Positions 45,555 through 56,320 of a stretch of DNA of 64,000 nt are shown here, in pieces (positions within the stretch are counted from its first letter, which is position 1; each line of letters starts with the position of its first letter). The position numbers and the translations under genes are program-made. The stretch comes from Phialophora verrucosa (Eukaryota > Ascomycota > Eurotiomycetes > Chaetothyriales > Herpotrichiellaceae). Location of the stretch: positions 2,232,001 to 2,296,000 of the forward strand of contig MSED01000015.1 of assembly GCA_002099365.1 (NCBI GenBank), read 5' to 3'. A model generated the notes under the pieces. The model ran no database searches. It was not told the DNA's origin and saw nothing but the letters and a program-made list of their open reading frames with translations.

Positions 45555-47021
45555 TCACAGTTCCACGTCCTCTTCATCATATTGATCCCTTACGACCCTG
45601 TACAGATAACATGTGCTCACAACAGCAGGGACTTGGTTCGTGATGAACAGGTCAATATCTGCAGCCTCAACAAAGTCATACAGAGCGTTCCTAACGCTGG
45701 TGTCCAATTCCCTGCGCAGTTCACCGTCTTGGAAAGGTACCACTCTGCCGGCATCGCCGTACTCGATTAGCTGAAAAGGGTCGTAAGGATATGCCGGAGA
45801 CAACTTGTATGTGGCAGCCAACACAATGACGGGTTTTCGATAGAACTTGGCTGCTTTCACAACAGCCTTGCTTCCGGCAGCAGCAACTATCGATCCATCC
45901 TCCAACACGGCATGGGCGTCTAGTATCACTTTGCTCGCGCGGGACATGGCGGCGAATGTGGCTGAATCTGGTATCATGATCACAGTGATACCCGCTGAGG
46001 TTAGAGTCTTGGAGAATGAGTCATTCGGTAAATTATCTTCATCCTCTGCAATCACCTTCTGATTGCCCGTGAGCAAGGCATGTGTCTGTTGGTGATTGTT
46101 GGGGTACGCTTCAGCATGGATGACCGTAAATTTCCGCTTCGACGCGGCTCTGAGTAAGAATCTTTGGACGGTCAGGGATGAAGAATAGGTGAATATGCTT
46201 TCCTGAGGATGGATTTGGTCGAGTGCAGCGGCAGAGATTTCATCATCGGCTCCATTGATTTCGTCGACGATTTCCTTGATTCCATGGATGACTTCGGGTC
46301 GGAGATTCGGCAGAAGACCTGAAGCTCCTAGTTGGGGAGTCCCAGTACCGCTGCGGTTTGAGGGCGAGTCGATGCCACCCAGATGTCTCATTGTTGGATG
46401 GGCATTGATGCTGAACATGGATGTCACCGGGCGGGCAGTGGTTTCCGCCGCACCAGTGCGGGAGGTTAATAGGGGAGGCCGAGAGCTGCCAGGCCCACGC
46501 TGAGGTGATGGACTGGAAGACGACAGACCGTTCGGCAGGGTGTGGAGTACGGAAGGTCTCAAGTGCTGGGGAGTTTCCAAAGGTGTTTCGAGCGGGCTAT
46601 CGTCGGCCATCGAGGCTCCATCATCTCCTCCCCTCTGGCCGGCAGCGTCTTCCTCATCTTCTTCTCGGATTATGCTCAGTACTCGGCGGACGATGTTGCC
46701 AACAGCTGGCTCATGCGGGGCGGCTTCGATCAGCTGCTTGCCCACCTCCTTGACTCGAGTTATCAGTCTCTCTGAGTCGGCTTGCTTGGTCACTTCGACA
46801 GTTCGGAGTAGAAGGAGGGTGGTAACAACGGCGCATCGTTTTGACCCTTTAAGCTGGCGTCTCTTGAGCAGCCTCAATGTATGTTAGCAAGAATGGTGGA
46901 GGACGGTGGCATTCAGGACTTACGAAACTAGATATGCCGTAGCAGATTCTAGAGGCTCTGTGGACAGGACTCTTTGGAAGCTGGCAAAGCCCGGAGTCGA
47001 GGGAGCTGTGGTCGGCGCCAT
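45555..47021 (-). CDS. GCD7: Translation initiation factor eIF2B subunit beta
   Basis: Model: complement(join(45555..46872, 46924..47021)), 471 residues. The first exon (MAPTTAPSTPGFASFQRVLS...) joins through a 51-bp intron to SLLKRRQLKGSKRCAVVTTLLLLRTV. eIF2B is the guanine nucleotide exchange factor for eIF2, and beta is one of its regulatory subunits. The C-terminal Rossmann-like domain has FTYSSSLTVQRFLLRAA, ILDAHAVLEDGSIVAAAGSK and ITNQVPAVVSTCYLYRVVRDQY, which are diagnostic of eIF2B alpha/beta/delta. Residues about 105-221 form a low-complexity Ser/Pro/Gly linker between the N-terminal helices and the C-terminal domain. It is divergent from the Nem1 gene. Confidence 0.94.
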
Positions 47022-47663
47022 AAAGCCCGCCCTTCAGCAGCAGCAGAGGAATTGACGATGTATGACTATCACCAGGCGATGTTGGTTGGTGCGACTCTTG
47101 ATGCTGGGGGAGGACTGTGGCTGCCAACAGTCTCAAGCTGTTTCCCTTGCTTCTAGGCCAACCGTGTAAAGGATCTGCTGTCTACTCAAGGTCGTGTGCT
47201 CTGGCATAAAGTCTGCACCGTGAGAGTGTTTTCATTGTACAGTGACTCGTATACTCCAAAAATCGAGACGCGGGAGTGGGACCAGGTCCGCCTTCGTGCA
47301 TCCCGCATCGCATCCACAACCGAGTCTTGTTCCGATCAGCTGCGCCAGCCAGCCACCCTTCCACTTCCATTCTTTCGCTCCTCCTCTTGCTCTTCCAGCG
47401 CCTAGCCAGGCTCGACCTTGTCGACTTTGCTCTTGCCATCATTCGTTTGTGCCGGCGATAGCCGCTGGGATCATCGAGAAGTGACAGCGAACCCTCCCCT
47501 AAACTATGTGAGCATATCGTGTCATCTCTTCGCTTCCTGTCGCCCGCTCCCCACCGTCGCAAAGCACCCATGCAAGCACGATAGCCATACAAAGACCACC
47601 GCTGCGACAAGTGGATGCGCCGGTTATTAGCGACCTGCTTGTGGCCGTCTTCTGGTACGGGAG
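47022..47663. promoter_or_regulatory. Divergent promoter region, eIF2B-beta / Nem1
   Basis: This 642-bp shared upstream region lies between two diverging genes. It contains pyrimidine-rich tracts on the plus strand (about 47340-47410). No specific site is assigned. Confidence 0.45.
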
Positions 47664-49231
47664 ATGAACTCCCTCAATCTCATATCCTCCCGAGTGATCG
47701 GACAGTCAACATCACCTTCCCGTCCTCGCTCTAGGTCACAGGGGGAACATCTGAAGCAAGATGCTACAGACGATGAATTTAGAGGAAGGTCATATAGCGC
47801 CGAGCTCATCGCGCAGATTAAGAAGGAGTCTGGGCCTCTCTTTTCGGAGAAATTATCTGCGGAACCGGCTGCCGGTGAGGAGGATGAGAAACGTCCCTTG
47901 CTAGGAGACATAACAGCGACACCAACAGGCTGGCCTGCCTGGGTCAAGAGGCTTGCGGATGCTATCACTGCCGTTCTGGCTGCACTCGGTGCTCCTGTCG
48001 TCTATGTCGCGAAGTGTTTCCGGGCTCAAAATGGCGCGCTCTCCATTGTCCCAAGATGGGTGCGATCGGAACGGGGGTCGAATGGCAGTGCGACACAGGC
48101 CATTGGGCTGACGACCCCTTCGCAGGAAGGCACATGGGACTCCGAAAAGCCCACGCAGCCTACAAACCGCGTTCTACAAGAGACAAAGTTGAGGCACTCG
48201 TACTCGAGCGACTCTCTGGAGACCACGACATCCGATTCAGACGCTGAGCAACGGAAGGCTGAGCAGACCAAATTACGCCCGAAGCCCAAGCGTGAGAAGG
48301 CATCGCGTGAGGAATCCGAGACCCGAAGGTCCTCTATCAGAATCAAAGAGCAGAATGATCCTGCTTTCAGAAGGCGGAAGCAGAAGAAGGGCACCAGCCC
48401 TCTGGCTGACGCCACTCCTCTAACAGTAGACAACATCAAGTCGCCGAGGTCACCTTCTCCTTCGTTGAGAATAACAAGATACCCCCACGCTCCTCAACCA
48501 CCGCGGCCCCTCGTCCCTCGAAGACAACCCTCATATGCCAATGCCATTCCCAGAGCCCCTACCCGTTACGGACCTCCTTTGCAGCAGAAAACGCTGATTT
48601 TGGATCTTGATGAGACCTTGATCCACTCTTTGGCGAAAGGCGGTCGCATGTCGTCAGGCCACATGGTCGAGGTCAAGCTGAACGCTCCTGTGGCCCTGTC
48701 TGCGCCTCAGCCAGGGCAGGCAGCATCCGTGCTTGGGCCTCATCATCCTATCTTGTACTACGTGCATAAGCGACCTCACTGTGATGAGTTTCTCCGCAAA
48801 GTTGCAAAATGGTACAAGTTAGTCGTCTTCACGGCCTCGGTGCAAGAGTACGCAGACCCTGTCATTGACTGGCTAGAGCAAGAGAGGAAGTATTTTGCGG
48901 GCAGGTACTACAGGCAGCATTGCACGTTCCGCAACGGCGCGTACATCAAGGATCTTAGCAGCATAGAGCCTGATTTGAGCAAGGCCATCATTCTGGACAA
49001 CAGTCCCGTCAGTTACATTTTCCATGAAGGTAAGCACATCTGGTCGTCAGTTGCAAGCACGGAAACTGATCTGGATGTTCAGACAACGCAATCCCGATTG
49101 AAGGATGGATCAACGACCCTACGGATAACGATTTGCTTCACTTGATACCCATGTTAGAGGCCTTACAGTACGTGACGGATGTGCGGGCGCTGCTGGCGCT
49201 CAGGAGGGGAGAGGCAGAGGCAGCCTCATAG
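47664..49231 (+). CDS. NEM1: Nem1-type nuclear envelope protein phosphatase
   Basis: Model: join(47664..49029, 49083..49231), 504 residues. The catalytic domain is of the FCP1/SCP (HAD) class: LILDLDETLIHS near residue 312-323 holds the nucleophile aspartate pair. YVHKRPHCDEFLRKVAKWYKLVVFTAS and AIILDNSPVSYIFHEDNAIPIEGW complete the signature. A hydrophobic segment at about 92-118 (ADAITAVLAALGAPVVYVA) is the likely membrane anchor. In yeast, Nem1 with Spo7 dephosphorylates the lipin Pah1 at the nuclear/ER membrane, controlling lipid storage and nuclear shape. The 53-bp intron lies within the conserved domain, and splicing restores the EGWxxDxxDxxL end of the domain. Confidence 0.93.
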
Positions 49232-49915
49232 AACTCACCGTGTGCTTTGTTGGGGTGGAATATGCATACGCTGAAGAAGACCTTGTTTGATTTCCTGTAC
49301 AAAAGAAGCCTTCGCATGCTCACACTCGTGTCTTCTCGATGTGTGGCCGATGGTGCTGATCTCGACAATGCGAGGAACTTGTGTGATATTGCCTAGCTCC
49401 TACGAGTAAAATACGAGCCCACGGAACATGCGGGATACTGACTTTCACTGACCAATCCGAGCAGATCAGTGAACGGAACCTGCACTAACGTGTCCCGGCG
49501 TGTACCTCATCCAACGGTGAGCGCTCCAGTACACGTTGATGACACCCATTCGCTCATCATAGGGCGCCTGCGGACCGTCTGCCAATAATGGGCTCAATTG
49601 TGCAATATTGGAGATGATGGGCGCCAGGTCGAGTCGCACCATGCACCAAGCATCATCCAGCGTGACCATTCTCTCGATTCTCTTTTCCATCATTATCTTC
49701 TCTCATCGCCTTTTTGCTTTGTACCATATACACCAAGTCTGTTCCTGCCTCTGTCATTACGGATCCAGCGTTATCTCTGTCAGCATTTTATTTCCGTCAG
49801 CCCGCACATCCTTTGAATGCCCTTCTTCAAGTACCAGTACCTGGCACCGTTTCAATCTTTCTTTCTTTGGGACTAAGGCTTCAACCGAGCATAGTGGGAT
49901 GGCGTATATTGGACA
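49232..49915. other. Intergenic, Nem1 gene to DMT transporter gene
   Basis: These 684 bp lie between two genes on the same strand. The last 250 bp are pyrimidine-rich on the plus strand, as is common before fungal start codons. No RNA gene is recognised. Confidence 0.45.
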
Positions 49916-51625
49916 ATGTCAATGAGCAATACTTCCACTCCAGATGGCCTTACACCAGACACGCCTTCTTCGAGCGACAGCACCGTCGTAGCCTCCCCGT
50001 CTAGCTGGAAGAGATCGCCGACGCTGGTCAATGATCCAGCCCAACCGAATGTCAAGCACTCGAACCTCGACGTCCCATCTTTTCGCCCTTCCCTTGACAG
50101 CACATATTCAGAACTCACCGAGCTCTCGTTTCAATCCAATGAACTACACAGCCAACATCCTCTGGTTCGGAATAGATCCCACGATGGCGCCACCTCAGGC
50201 CGGGACCACCTGCCGGCAACATCCCGCTTCCGGGCGGCCTGGGATTCGTTCATCGAGACGAACTATGGTGCGATTCTGGTCTTAGCTTCACAAGGCTTTG
50301 GCACCGGAATGAATATCAGTACTCGACTGCTCGAGACACCTGGTTCCCATGGCAAACCAATGCATCCATTCCAGATACTCTTCGTTCGACAATCCATCAC
50401 CGCCCTCATCTGCACAGCCTATGGCATGTCCACCAAGAAGATTCCCGACTTCCCGTGGGGCCAACGTGGTATCCGCTGGCTACTCGTCCTCCGAGGTGTC
50501 ACGGGCTTCCTCGGAGTATTCGGCCTGTACTTCAGTCTGCTGTATCTGCCACTCAGCGAGGCGACGGTGCTTGGTTTCCTTACTCCGATCCTGACCTGCT
50601 ACCTCTGCAGCTTCATTATCCCTGGTGAGACCTTCACCGGACAGCAGCAGTTGGCCGGATTCGTCAGTCTTTTCGGTGTCCTCTTCATTGCGCGGCCGGC
50701 GTCTCTATTTGTGCCGTCTACCTCATCAACACAGCCTTCAGACGCAACAATGTCACCCCCTTCGAACTCTACCGCCGCCGCGAACGGCCCCCAACACATT
50801 ACTTCGGAGCAGCACTTGGCGGCCGTGGGTCTCGCGATGCTCGGCGTCATTGGTGGCACCGGCGCCCTAACCTCGATTCGCGTCATTGGCGAACGAGTCC
50901 ATGCATTCATCAGTATCAACTACTTCAGCTGGTGGTGTAGTATTGTGTCACTCTTGTGCTTGCTTATCTTCAAAGACGTCAAGTTCCGACTGCCAGGCAA
51001 CGGCACCGAGTGGGGTCTGCTCGCCATGCTCGGCGGCTGTGGCTTCATCATGCAATTCCTGCTTACAGCTGGCCTAGCATACGGTGGCCCTGGTGATGGT
51101 CACGTTGAGAAACAACCAAGCAATCAGATCAGGGATCTCGAAAGCCACGGACCACCTCATCTCCACGATGGCAGCCGGAGCAGACCGAAAGCCAAAGCAT
51201 CGGGTACTCGAGCGACAGCCATGTGCTACACGCAGATGCTCTTCGCGCTGGCCGCCGACAAATTCATCTTCGGCATTAGTCCGGATACGATGAGCTGGAT
51301 AGGCAGCGTACTGATCCTCGCTGGCGCTGTGTGGGTGGCTGCCGCGAGGGACACAGCCACGAAGGATAAGAAGGACCAGGCCGGCAATGACACCGCACGT
51401 CACCACTCGGTTTTTGGCATGTTCAGAAGAAAAGGAACTTCAGCGCCGGAGGCTACTCATGAAGAGGTCGTAGGATTGATGAACGGTCCCGATGACGGTA
51501 ACGATGTTTATGACGGACATGATGACGATGTGCCCGGAGCGGGACGACGGGCTGGCCAGCACGGTAAAGGTCCTGAGAGCGTGGAGATGCATGAACTACG
51601 GCCAACAACCAGCAGTGTGAGCTGA
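49916..51625 (+). CDS. EamA/DMT-superfamily membrane transporter (SLC35G-like)
   Basis: A single exon of 569 residues. A hydrophilic, Ser-rich N-terminus of about 110 residues precedes about ten membrane helices in two EamA repeats. The first spans about 115-265 (YGAILVLASQGFGTGMNIS; WLLVLRGVTGFLGVFGLYFSLLYLPLSEATVLGFL). The second spans about 305-475 (AVGLAMLGVIGGTGALTSIRVIG; FSWWCSIVSLLCLLIF; LLAMLGGCGFIMQFLLTAGLAY; WIGSVLILAGAVWVAA). The RLxxLLYLPLSEAT-like region is typical of the family. A hydrophilic linker of about 40 residues splits repeat 1 from repeat 2, and another precedes the last helices. The acidic, His-rich tail is cytosolic. The substrate cannot be predicted. A second in-frame ATG lies at 49922. 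Confidence 0.9.
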   Translation: MSMSNTSTPDGLTPDTPSSSDSTVVASPSSWKRSPTLVNDPAQPNVKHSNLDVPSFRPSLDSTYSELTELSFQSNELHSQHPLVRNRSHDGATSGRDHLPATSRFRAAWDSFIETNYGAILVLASQGFGTGMNISTRLLETPGSHGKPMHPFQILFVRQSITALICTAYGMSTKKIPDFPWGQRGIRWLLVLRGVTGFLGVFGLYFSLLYLPLSEATVLGFLTPILTCYLCSFIIPGETFTGQQQLAGFVSLFGVLFIARPASLFVPSTSSTQPSDATMSPPSNSTAAANGPQHITSEQHLAAVGLAMLGVIGGTGALTSIRVIGERVHAFISINYFSWWCSIVSLLCLLIFKDVKFRLPGNGTEWGLLAMLGGCGFIMQFLLTAGLAYGGPGDGHVEKQPSNQIRDLESHGPPHLHDGSRSRPKAKASGTRATAMCYTQMLFALAADKFIFGISPDTMSWIGSVLILAGAVWVAAARDTATKDKKDQAGNDTARHHSVFGMFRRKGTSAPEATHEEVVGLMNGPDDGNDVYDGHDDDVPGAGRRAGQHGKGPESVEMHELRPTTSSVS

Positions 51626-53122
51626 TTGTTTCTCTCTGCTGCCGCCGCTCAGGCGACATGCTGTGCTCACCCCGACCCCAGGTAGGGAAAGGGATGTACA
51701 GGCGTTATCCAGGGGAACGGCAAGAGAGCAACCCAAAAATTAGACACAGGATCTGCCCGGGACATAGTACGCAGCACAGTAGGCGCAGTGAACCTATACC
51801 GTACCTATCCCAGAGGGTACTACGGAGCCATGATTGGCATGGGAGCGAGAATCAAAAGTACATATACTTAATGCACCACCGCGTTTCTGTACCATCTTGT
51901 CCAAGAAGCAGACCATCACCATCGCCGCCAGAGTCGTGGTCTAGCGAACATAGAAGAGACTGTACAACACAGAGTACGTGGTAGCCTGCCTTCTCCGCAG
52001 CTGAGATTCTCCCACTTGCTACAGTAACTTGCTACAACACAGCGAGGACCATCGGAAGAAGGTGCCATCGTCATAGTTGGTATGGGAACCTGATTTATTA
52101 CCGACGGCAACCGAGGTGAGGAAGGTTGCATATGGCCGGCGATGCGTCCATCTCACAATTCATAGTCCATTGAGCATTCTTTTCGACAGAGCTGGCCCAA
52201 GATGGAGTTTACCAAGCCAATGCCAGACTGGATCGGGGGGAGGAGCCAAAATCGTACGTAACAATTTGCCCAGGTTGAGTGGCTCGGTAGGTGGCGAGCT
52301 TCAGCTTGTCGAACTGGCGGCGCCATGAAATGTATTTGGACATCTGGGCCGTGAACGTGGAAGTGCCGCTGTCCATGGGACCGTCCGTACGACGTAACGG
52401 ACCGGCTTTCCGTCAACCACAGGCAGTCCACCTCATCCATCTGGGGTTGTCTTCCCCCGGCCGACCAAAGCGTAGCGAGTGTAGGTTGAGCCCTTCACAC
52501 AAGTTCCAGTCCGTCCTGGACACACGCTTTCCCGCGAGATATGTGAACGATATTCAGCCTCGTTTCCGTGTAGCCTCTCGGGATTCATGCCTTCAATACA
52601 GCATAATTCGGTCCCTGGCGTCTGAAGACTCACAGTAATCGTACGCACTGTATGGAGAGCACACCAGAGACTCACGACGAAAATTCCACCCGACTCTTTC
52701 GCGCCCCCTGCACCCTAGAAACAGTATGCGGACTTCCATAGAGATCTCCAAGATCTTTCCGTTTCAGGCCACAGAGGCCGTCTCGGAAGGGCCAGAACGC
52801 TTTGCCCAGAGTTCCAAGGAGAACACCTCGATGCCAAGCGAAATGCCGATTGGTATTTCCCTTGAGGAATCGCTTGTTCACCCTTGGCTCGTCTGCTAAA
52901 CATTGGCTCTTCGTATTATGAGCTTCATGGTGCTGCTTGCGAGGTTTTCGCCCCAGACGGGTTGATATAACTTGAACAGGATTTTGAACCATGGCGTTCC
53001 CTGGTTTCGTTTCTCCTGCGCAAATGCTAGTCACAACTTCCCTCTCGACCCAATGCAGGCGACGCCGAAGCTCTCTCGGACGTCTTCCGCGCTAATTTCC
53101 AGAAAATCCAGCGGCAGCAAGC
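51626..53122. other. Long intergenic region before the uncertain membrane-protein locus
   Basis: There are about 1.5 kb with only short open frames. The first part (51626-52650) shows nothing recognisable. The last 200 bp may hold 5' exons of the next locus: one frame at about 53030-53190 reads DAEALSDVFRANFQKIQRQQ, which is protein-like but closes at TGA. Confidence 0.4.
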
Positions 53123-53950
53123 ATGGAGTTGGTATCACCACAATGGGGTCACCGTGTGCGAGTACCTTCTGGTGGATCGACAACGCTGAATTACTCCACT
53201 GGGCTCGAAGCCGGTGACTCTTACTGGCTGTATGTCACACTTCACATGGGCAACCCAGGCAATTTGTCGATGGTCTCGGATGGCGAAATCTTAAGTAAGC
53301 ACGGAGTGGACTTGTCTCGATATAAGTTGCCCTCCCTAGCCACGAAGACGGCAGTCCTTAATGACACTGTACAAAAATAGGGCCATATCTGGAGAGCGGC
53401 AATGCCACAGAGTTTACAACCTATTCGCTCCCGTCCGAGACCCTTGATGCGCATACTCAGAGCAGTGGATGCAATTACAAGGTGCGGATCGCGGTCGACA
53501 ACGTATACGCCTATTCGGGGTATTTCACCATCATCAAGGCGAACGATACTGGCATAGCGGATGACCACCTCTGCCCGGGCAAGGACGATTCGCTGATCAG
53601 GTTCTCTCAACTACGTACGCTGTGGCGGTCCAGATCACTCCTTGTGAAAGACATTAATCGCCCGTGTAGCAGCTGATCCATCAAAAGACAGTGTACCATC
53701 ACAATCGCGTGTCGCAACGCCGGTGCTGGCTGGGGCCGTTGTGGCGACGTTCGTGGGTGCATGCGTCATGTGTGCGACCTTGCTTTTCATTGCTTACAAG
53801 AAGTCATGGTGGCCTTTCCGCCGACAGCGTCTGCCTAAAGACCGAAGTGGACATCCCGTCGGGACTATGAGCTATGAAACCGGCGTTGGTAAAGTTGAAG
53901 GACGGGAAGAGCTTCAAGGAATCCCCCGCCACGAAATGCCTGGGTCTTGA
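53123..53950 (+). CDS. Hypothetical single-pass membrane protein (5' end uncertain)
   Basis: Best-supported part: join(53123..53294, 53381..53614, 53673..53950), 227 residues from ATG 53123; the true start is probably further upstream. The intron at 53295-53380 is GTAAGC...AATAG and that at 53615-53672 is GTACGC...GCAG; both keep the frame. The N-terminal part looks extracellular and beta-rich (STTLNYSTGLEAGDSYWLY; CNYKVRIAVDNVYAYSGYF) with several N-glycosylation sequons. One membrane helix follows (VLAGAVVATFVGACVMCATL) and then a basic stop-transfer run KKSWWPFRRQR and a short cytosolic tail. It looks like a type I surface protein, but I do not recognise the family and saw no signal peptide in this frame. 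Confidence 0.5.
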
Positions 53951-54633
53951 GGGTGGCTCAATGGCACTCACGCGATCGTATGCTATTATTTCGGACCTCA
54001 CGGACAGAAATACCCCCCTGCGTATTCGCACGTCTAGCGGTAGCATTTACCATCACAAGAGCATGAACGGTAACGGGCCTGATCACGGTACTTGGCTCAA
54101 CTCACGCAAGGTATCTCTCGCTTGACGTTAGTCTCATCCACCGATATATTACTAGCAAGAGTTCCTCTCCATGCCTTAGTCCGGTAGAGAACGAAGTCTA
54201 CACACCACAATTGTATCGCCCTTGCTGGACTGTAGCGCAAAGCGTAGTGGCTGGTGCCAATTCACTGTTGCATCAGTGCTGCGCCGTAGTGGCCGTTCCG
54301 CTGCCAGTACGGTGAACCACAAACGCTCCATGCGCGGTTCGGCGGAGCTCGACGTCAAACAAGCTCCAGCTTCGCTCTGGACAAAAGTCAAGAGTGGGAT
54401 TTACCACTTTCTCATCCTTATATCCTAAGATACCTCTTCGCGTCGAAGCCGAACTCTCCTCGTACCCCCTGTTCTCGCCGCTGCAACCTAGCTGAAAGAC
54501 CATCCACAGGAGATCTCCTACAAGTCGTCCATTAATTTTCAACAAACTTCTTGTCGACGGCAATACAGTCGCACAGGACCTCAATCCACATCCAAATCCA
54601 CATCCAGGCCGTGAAGCTCTGCAGTCGCCCCCG
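53951..54633. other. Intergenic, membrane-protein locus to MICOS gene
   Basis: These are 683 bp. Up to 54125 another frame (from 53874) stays open and protein-like, and could be an alternatively spliced or frameshifted tail of the preceding locus. The rest shows nothing recognisable. Confidence 0.4.
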
Positions 54634-55320
54634 ATGGGCTTCACAACCGGCTTCGTAAGTCGCCTCCTTCACTTCCAATCCCTGTCACCCGTCCGACTTA
54701 CTCCCGTACGGGAGGCTAACAATCTGCAGCTCGGCGGCGCAACTCTGACGTACTCACTCCTCTACCTCGGTCTGTACATCCACCGGGCGAACCGCAACGT
54801 CCAACGCACCCTCCTGTCCCAACAGTCTGCACTGCTCAACAGCGTAGTCGAGCCTCTACCGCCACTCCCCGACCCACCAGCATACGAAGTCCGTCGCGCA
54901 GGAATAGCCGAACAATTAAAAGATCGATGGAATCGCGAGGTCGAGAAGCTGGTCGTGAACGTGCAACAGACGGACTGGACCGCCGCCAGGGAAGATGCGG
55001 AGCAGCGCCTAGCCCGGCTCTATCGGACCGTGAGGCAGAGTGAAACGGGGAAGGAGGTTGAAGGCAGAGCAAAGGAGCTAGGGGAGCAGGTCCGGACGGG
55101 CGTCAAGGAGACGGTCGTGGACGGCCGGGAAAAGTTAAGGGAGACGGTCGACTCCGGCAAGGAGAAAGTCAAGGAGGCGGTAGACCTGGGCGGCCAGAAG
55201 GTGAAAGACGCCGTGGGCGCCGGGCGGGAAAAGCTGGAGGATCTGGGAAGAGCTAGGGAGGAGAAGGTGGAAGAGAAGATGTCGTCTGGACGACCGAAGA
55301 GACTGCTCGAAATCGGTTGA
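54634..55320 (+). CDS. AIM5: MICOS complex subunit Mic12 (Aim5/Fmp51)
   Basis: Model: join(54634..54654, 54730..55320), 203 residues. A 7-codon first exon (MGFTTGF) splices over a 75-bp intron to LGGATLTYSLLYLGLYIHRANRN. Together these form the N-terminal membrane helix and basic flank typical of fungal Mic12. The following segment has QSALLNSVVEPLPPLP and an amphipathic region. The C-terminal third holds four tandem 11-residue units (139-182) of the GREKLRETVDS type, which predict a long amphipathic helix. In yeast, Mic12 links MICOS subcomplexes at crista junctions in the inner mitochondrial membrane. Length is somewhat greater than the yeast protein because of the repeat tail. Confidence 0.82.
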   Translation: MGFTTGFVSRLLHFQSLSPVRLTPVREANNLQLGGATLTYSLLYLGLYIHRANRNVQRTLLSQQSALLNSVVEPLPPLPDPPAYEVRRAGIAEQLKDRWNREVEKLVVNVQQTDWTAAREDAEQRLARLYRTVRQSETGKEVEGRAKELGEQVRTGVKETVVDGREKLRETVDSGKEKVKEAVDLGGQKVKDAVGAGREKLEDLGRAREEKVEEKMSSGRPKRLLEIG

Positions 55321-56320
55321 GCTCCCGTTCTCCCCTTTCCCACACCCTCTGCGCAACAAGAGAGCTCTCTGACCCTTGTCCTAACCTCACTCTCAAAGCT
55401 CTGGTTCGTCGTCACTCTGTGAACAAGCCTCGCGACGGCGATGGAGCGGACGGCTTCAACGTCCAATCTCCTCTTCCATCAAGAACCAAATCCAGAACGC
55501 CGTGGCATCGACTAAGCTCCGACTAAATTCGGTCGCACAGCTTCGGCAGTATAGAAGCAACGCCAGGGAGGGAGCTTCTCCCCATCAATCCAATCCGAGG
55601 GTTTCACGTCCTGCTCACGCCCGAGGGACCTGATGTCAGAATCGATGATCCGTTCCCGATGGTCCTCCCTCCACAATTATCGTGCCTGGAGACTATCTAC
55701 GCCGTTGGCGACGTCATGGTGAGCTCCATAGCTCTGGTTGGTGCTATTGCTGCTGCTGCTGCTCCTCCCGCATCACCGTGGGACAATTCAAGGTTGGACC
55801 AGAGGACTACAGTGACGAGACTCTTATATCACACAAGAGAACAATGGACAACCCCAACGAAAGGACATATCAGAGACACCCCGCGTTCAGAGATGCTGTG
55901 CAGTCGCGAGCCGTCAACGTTGGATGTGACCGTCCATGGTTGTAAAGATTCAACGTCGCTTTTCCTCGTAGTTCTGGACAATAGCTTTTGACTATCTCTA
56001 CTCTTCAGGAGCCTCTGCTTGCGAGCCAAGTTCAATTGCCACGCATGTCTTCCGTGGATTTGCCTCCTTGATGGACATCCCTTGCCTTCTCTCTAACTCG
56101 TGGCCGTCCGCCGCTGTCTCGAGTGCGTGAAAAATTGGAGGCAGAAGCGCCGATAACGCCATGCATGCATACGCGAGTCCCCCCTTGCAATATCGTGTGT
56201 CCTCCCAATCATAAAATCAATCTCCGTGGCAATTTCTGGAAAGATTGTTGAAATACGTCGTCATCGTCAATGGTCATTCTCTAGCGTTTCTGCTTGGTTG
56301 TGTCGCTCTTGAGGAAGATA
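55321..56320. other. Intergenic, between MICOS gene and coiled-coil gene 3' ends
   Basis: This is 1 kb between convergent genes. It has a short TGC/GCT microsatellite at 55748-55762. A 110-codon open frame (55659-55991) has low-complexity content and no domain, so it is not called as a gene. Confidence 0.4.

Noticed and set aside
53874..54125. Separate 83-codon gene after the membrane-protein locus
   Set aside because: It overlaps the last exon in another frame and has no start context or domain. It is treated as part of the uncertain locus.
55659..55991. 110-codon frame between the MICOS and coiled-coil genes
   Set aside because: Low-complexity Ala stretch from a TGC microsatellite, no domain, and no sign of a gene context.
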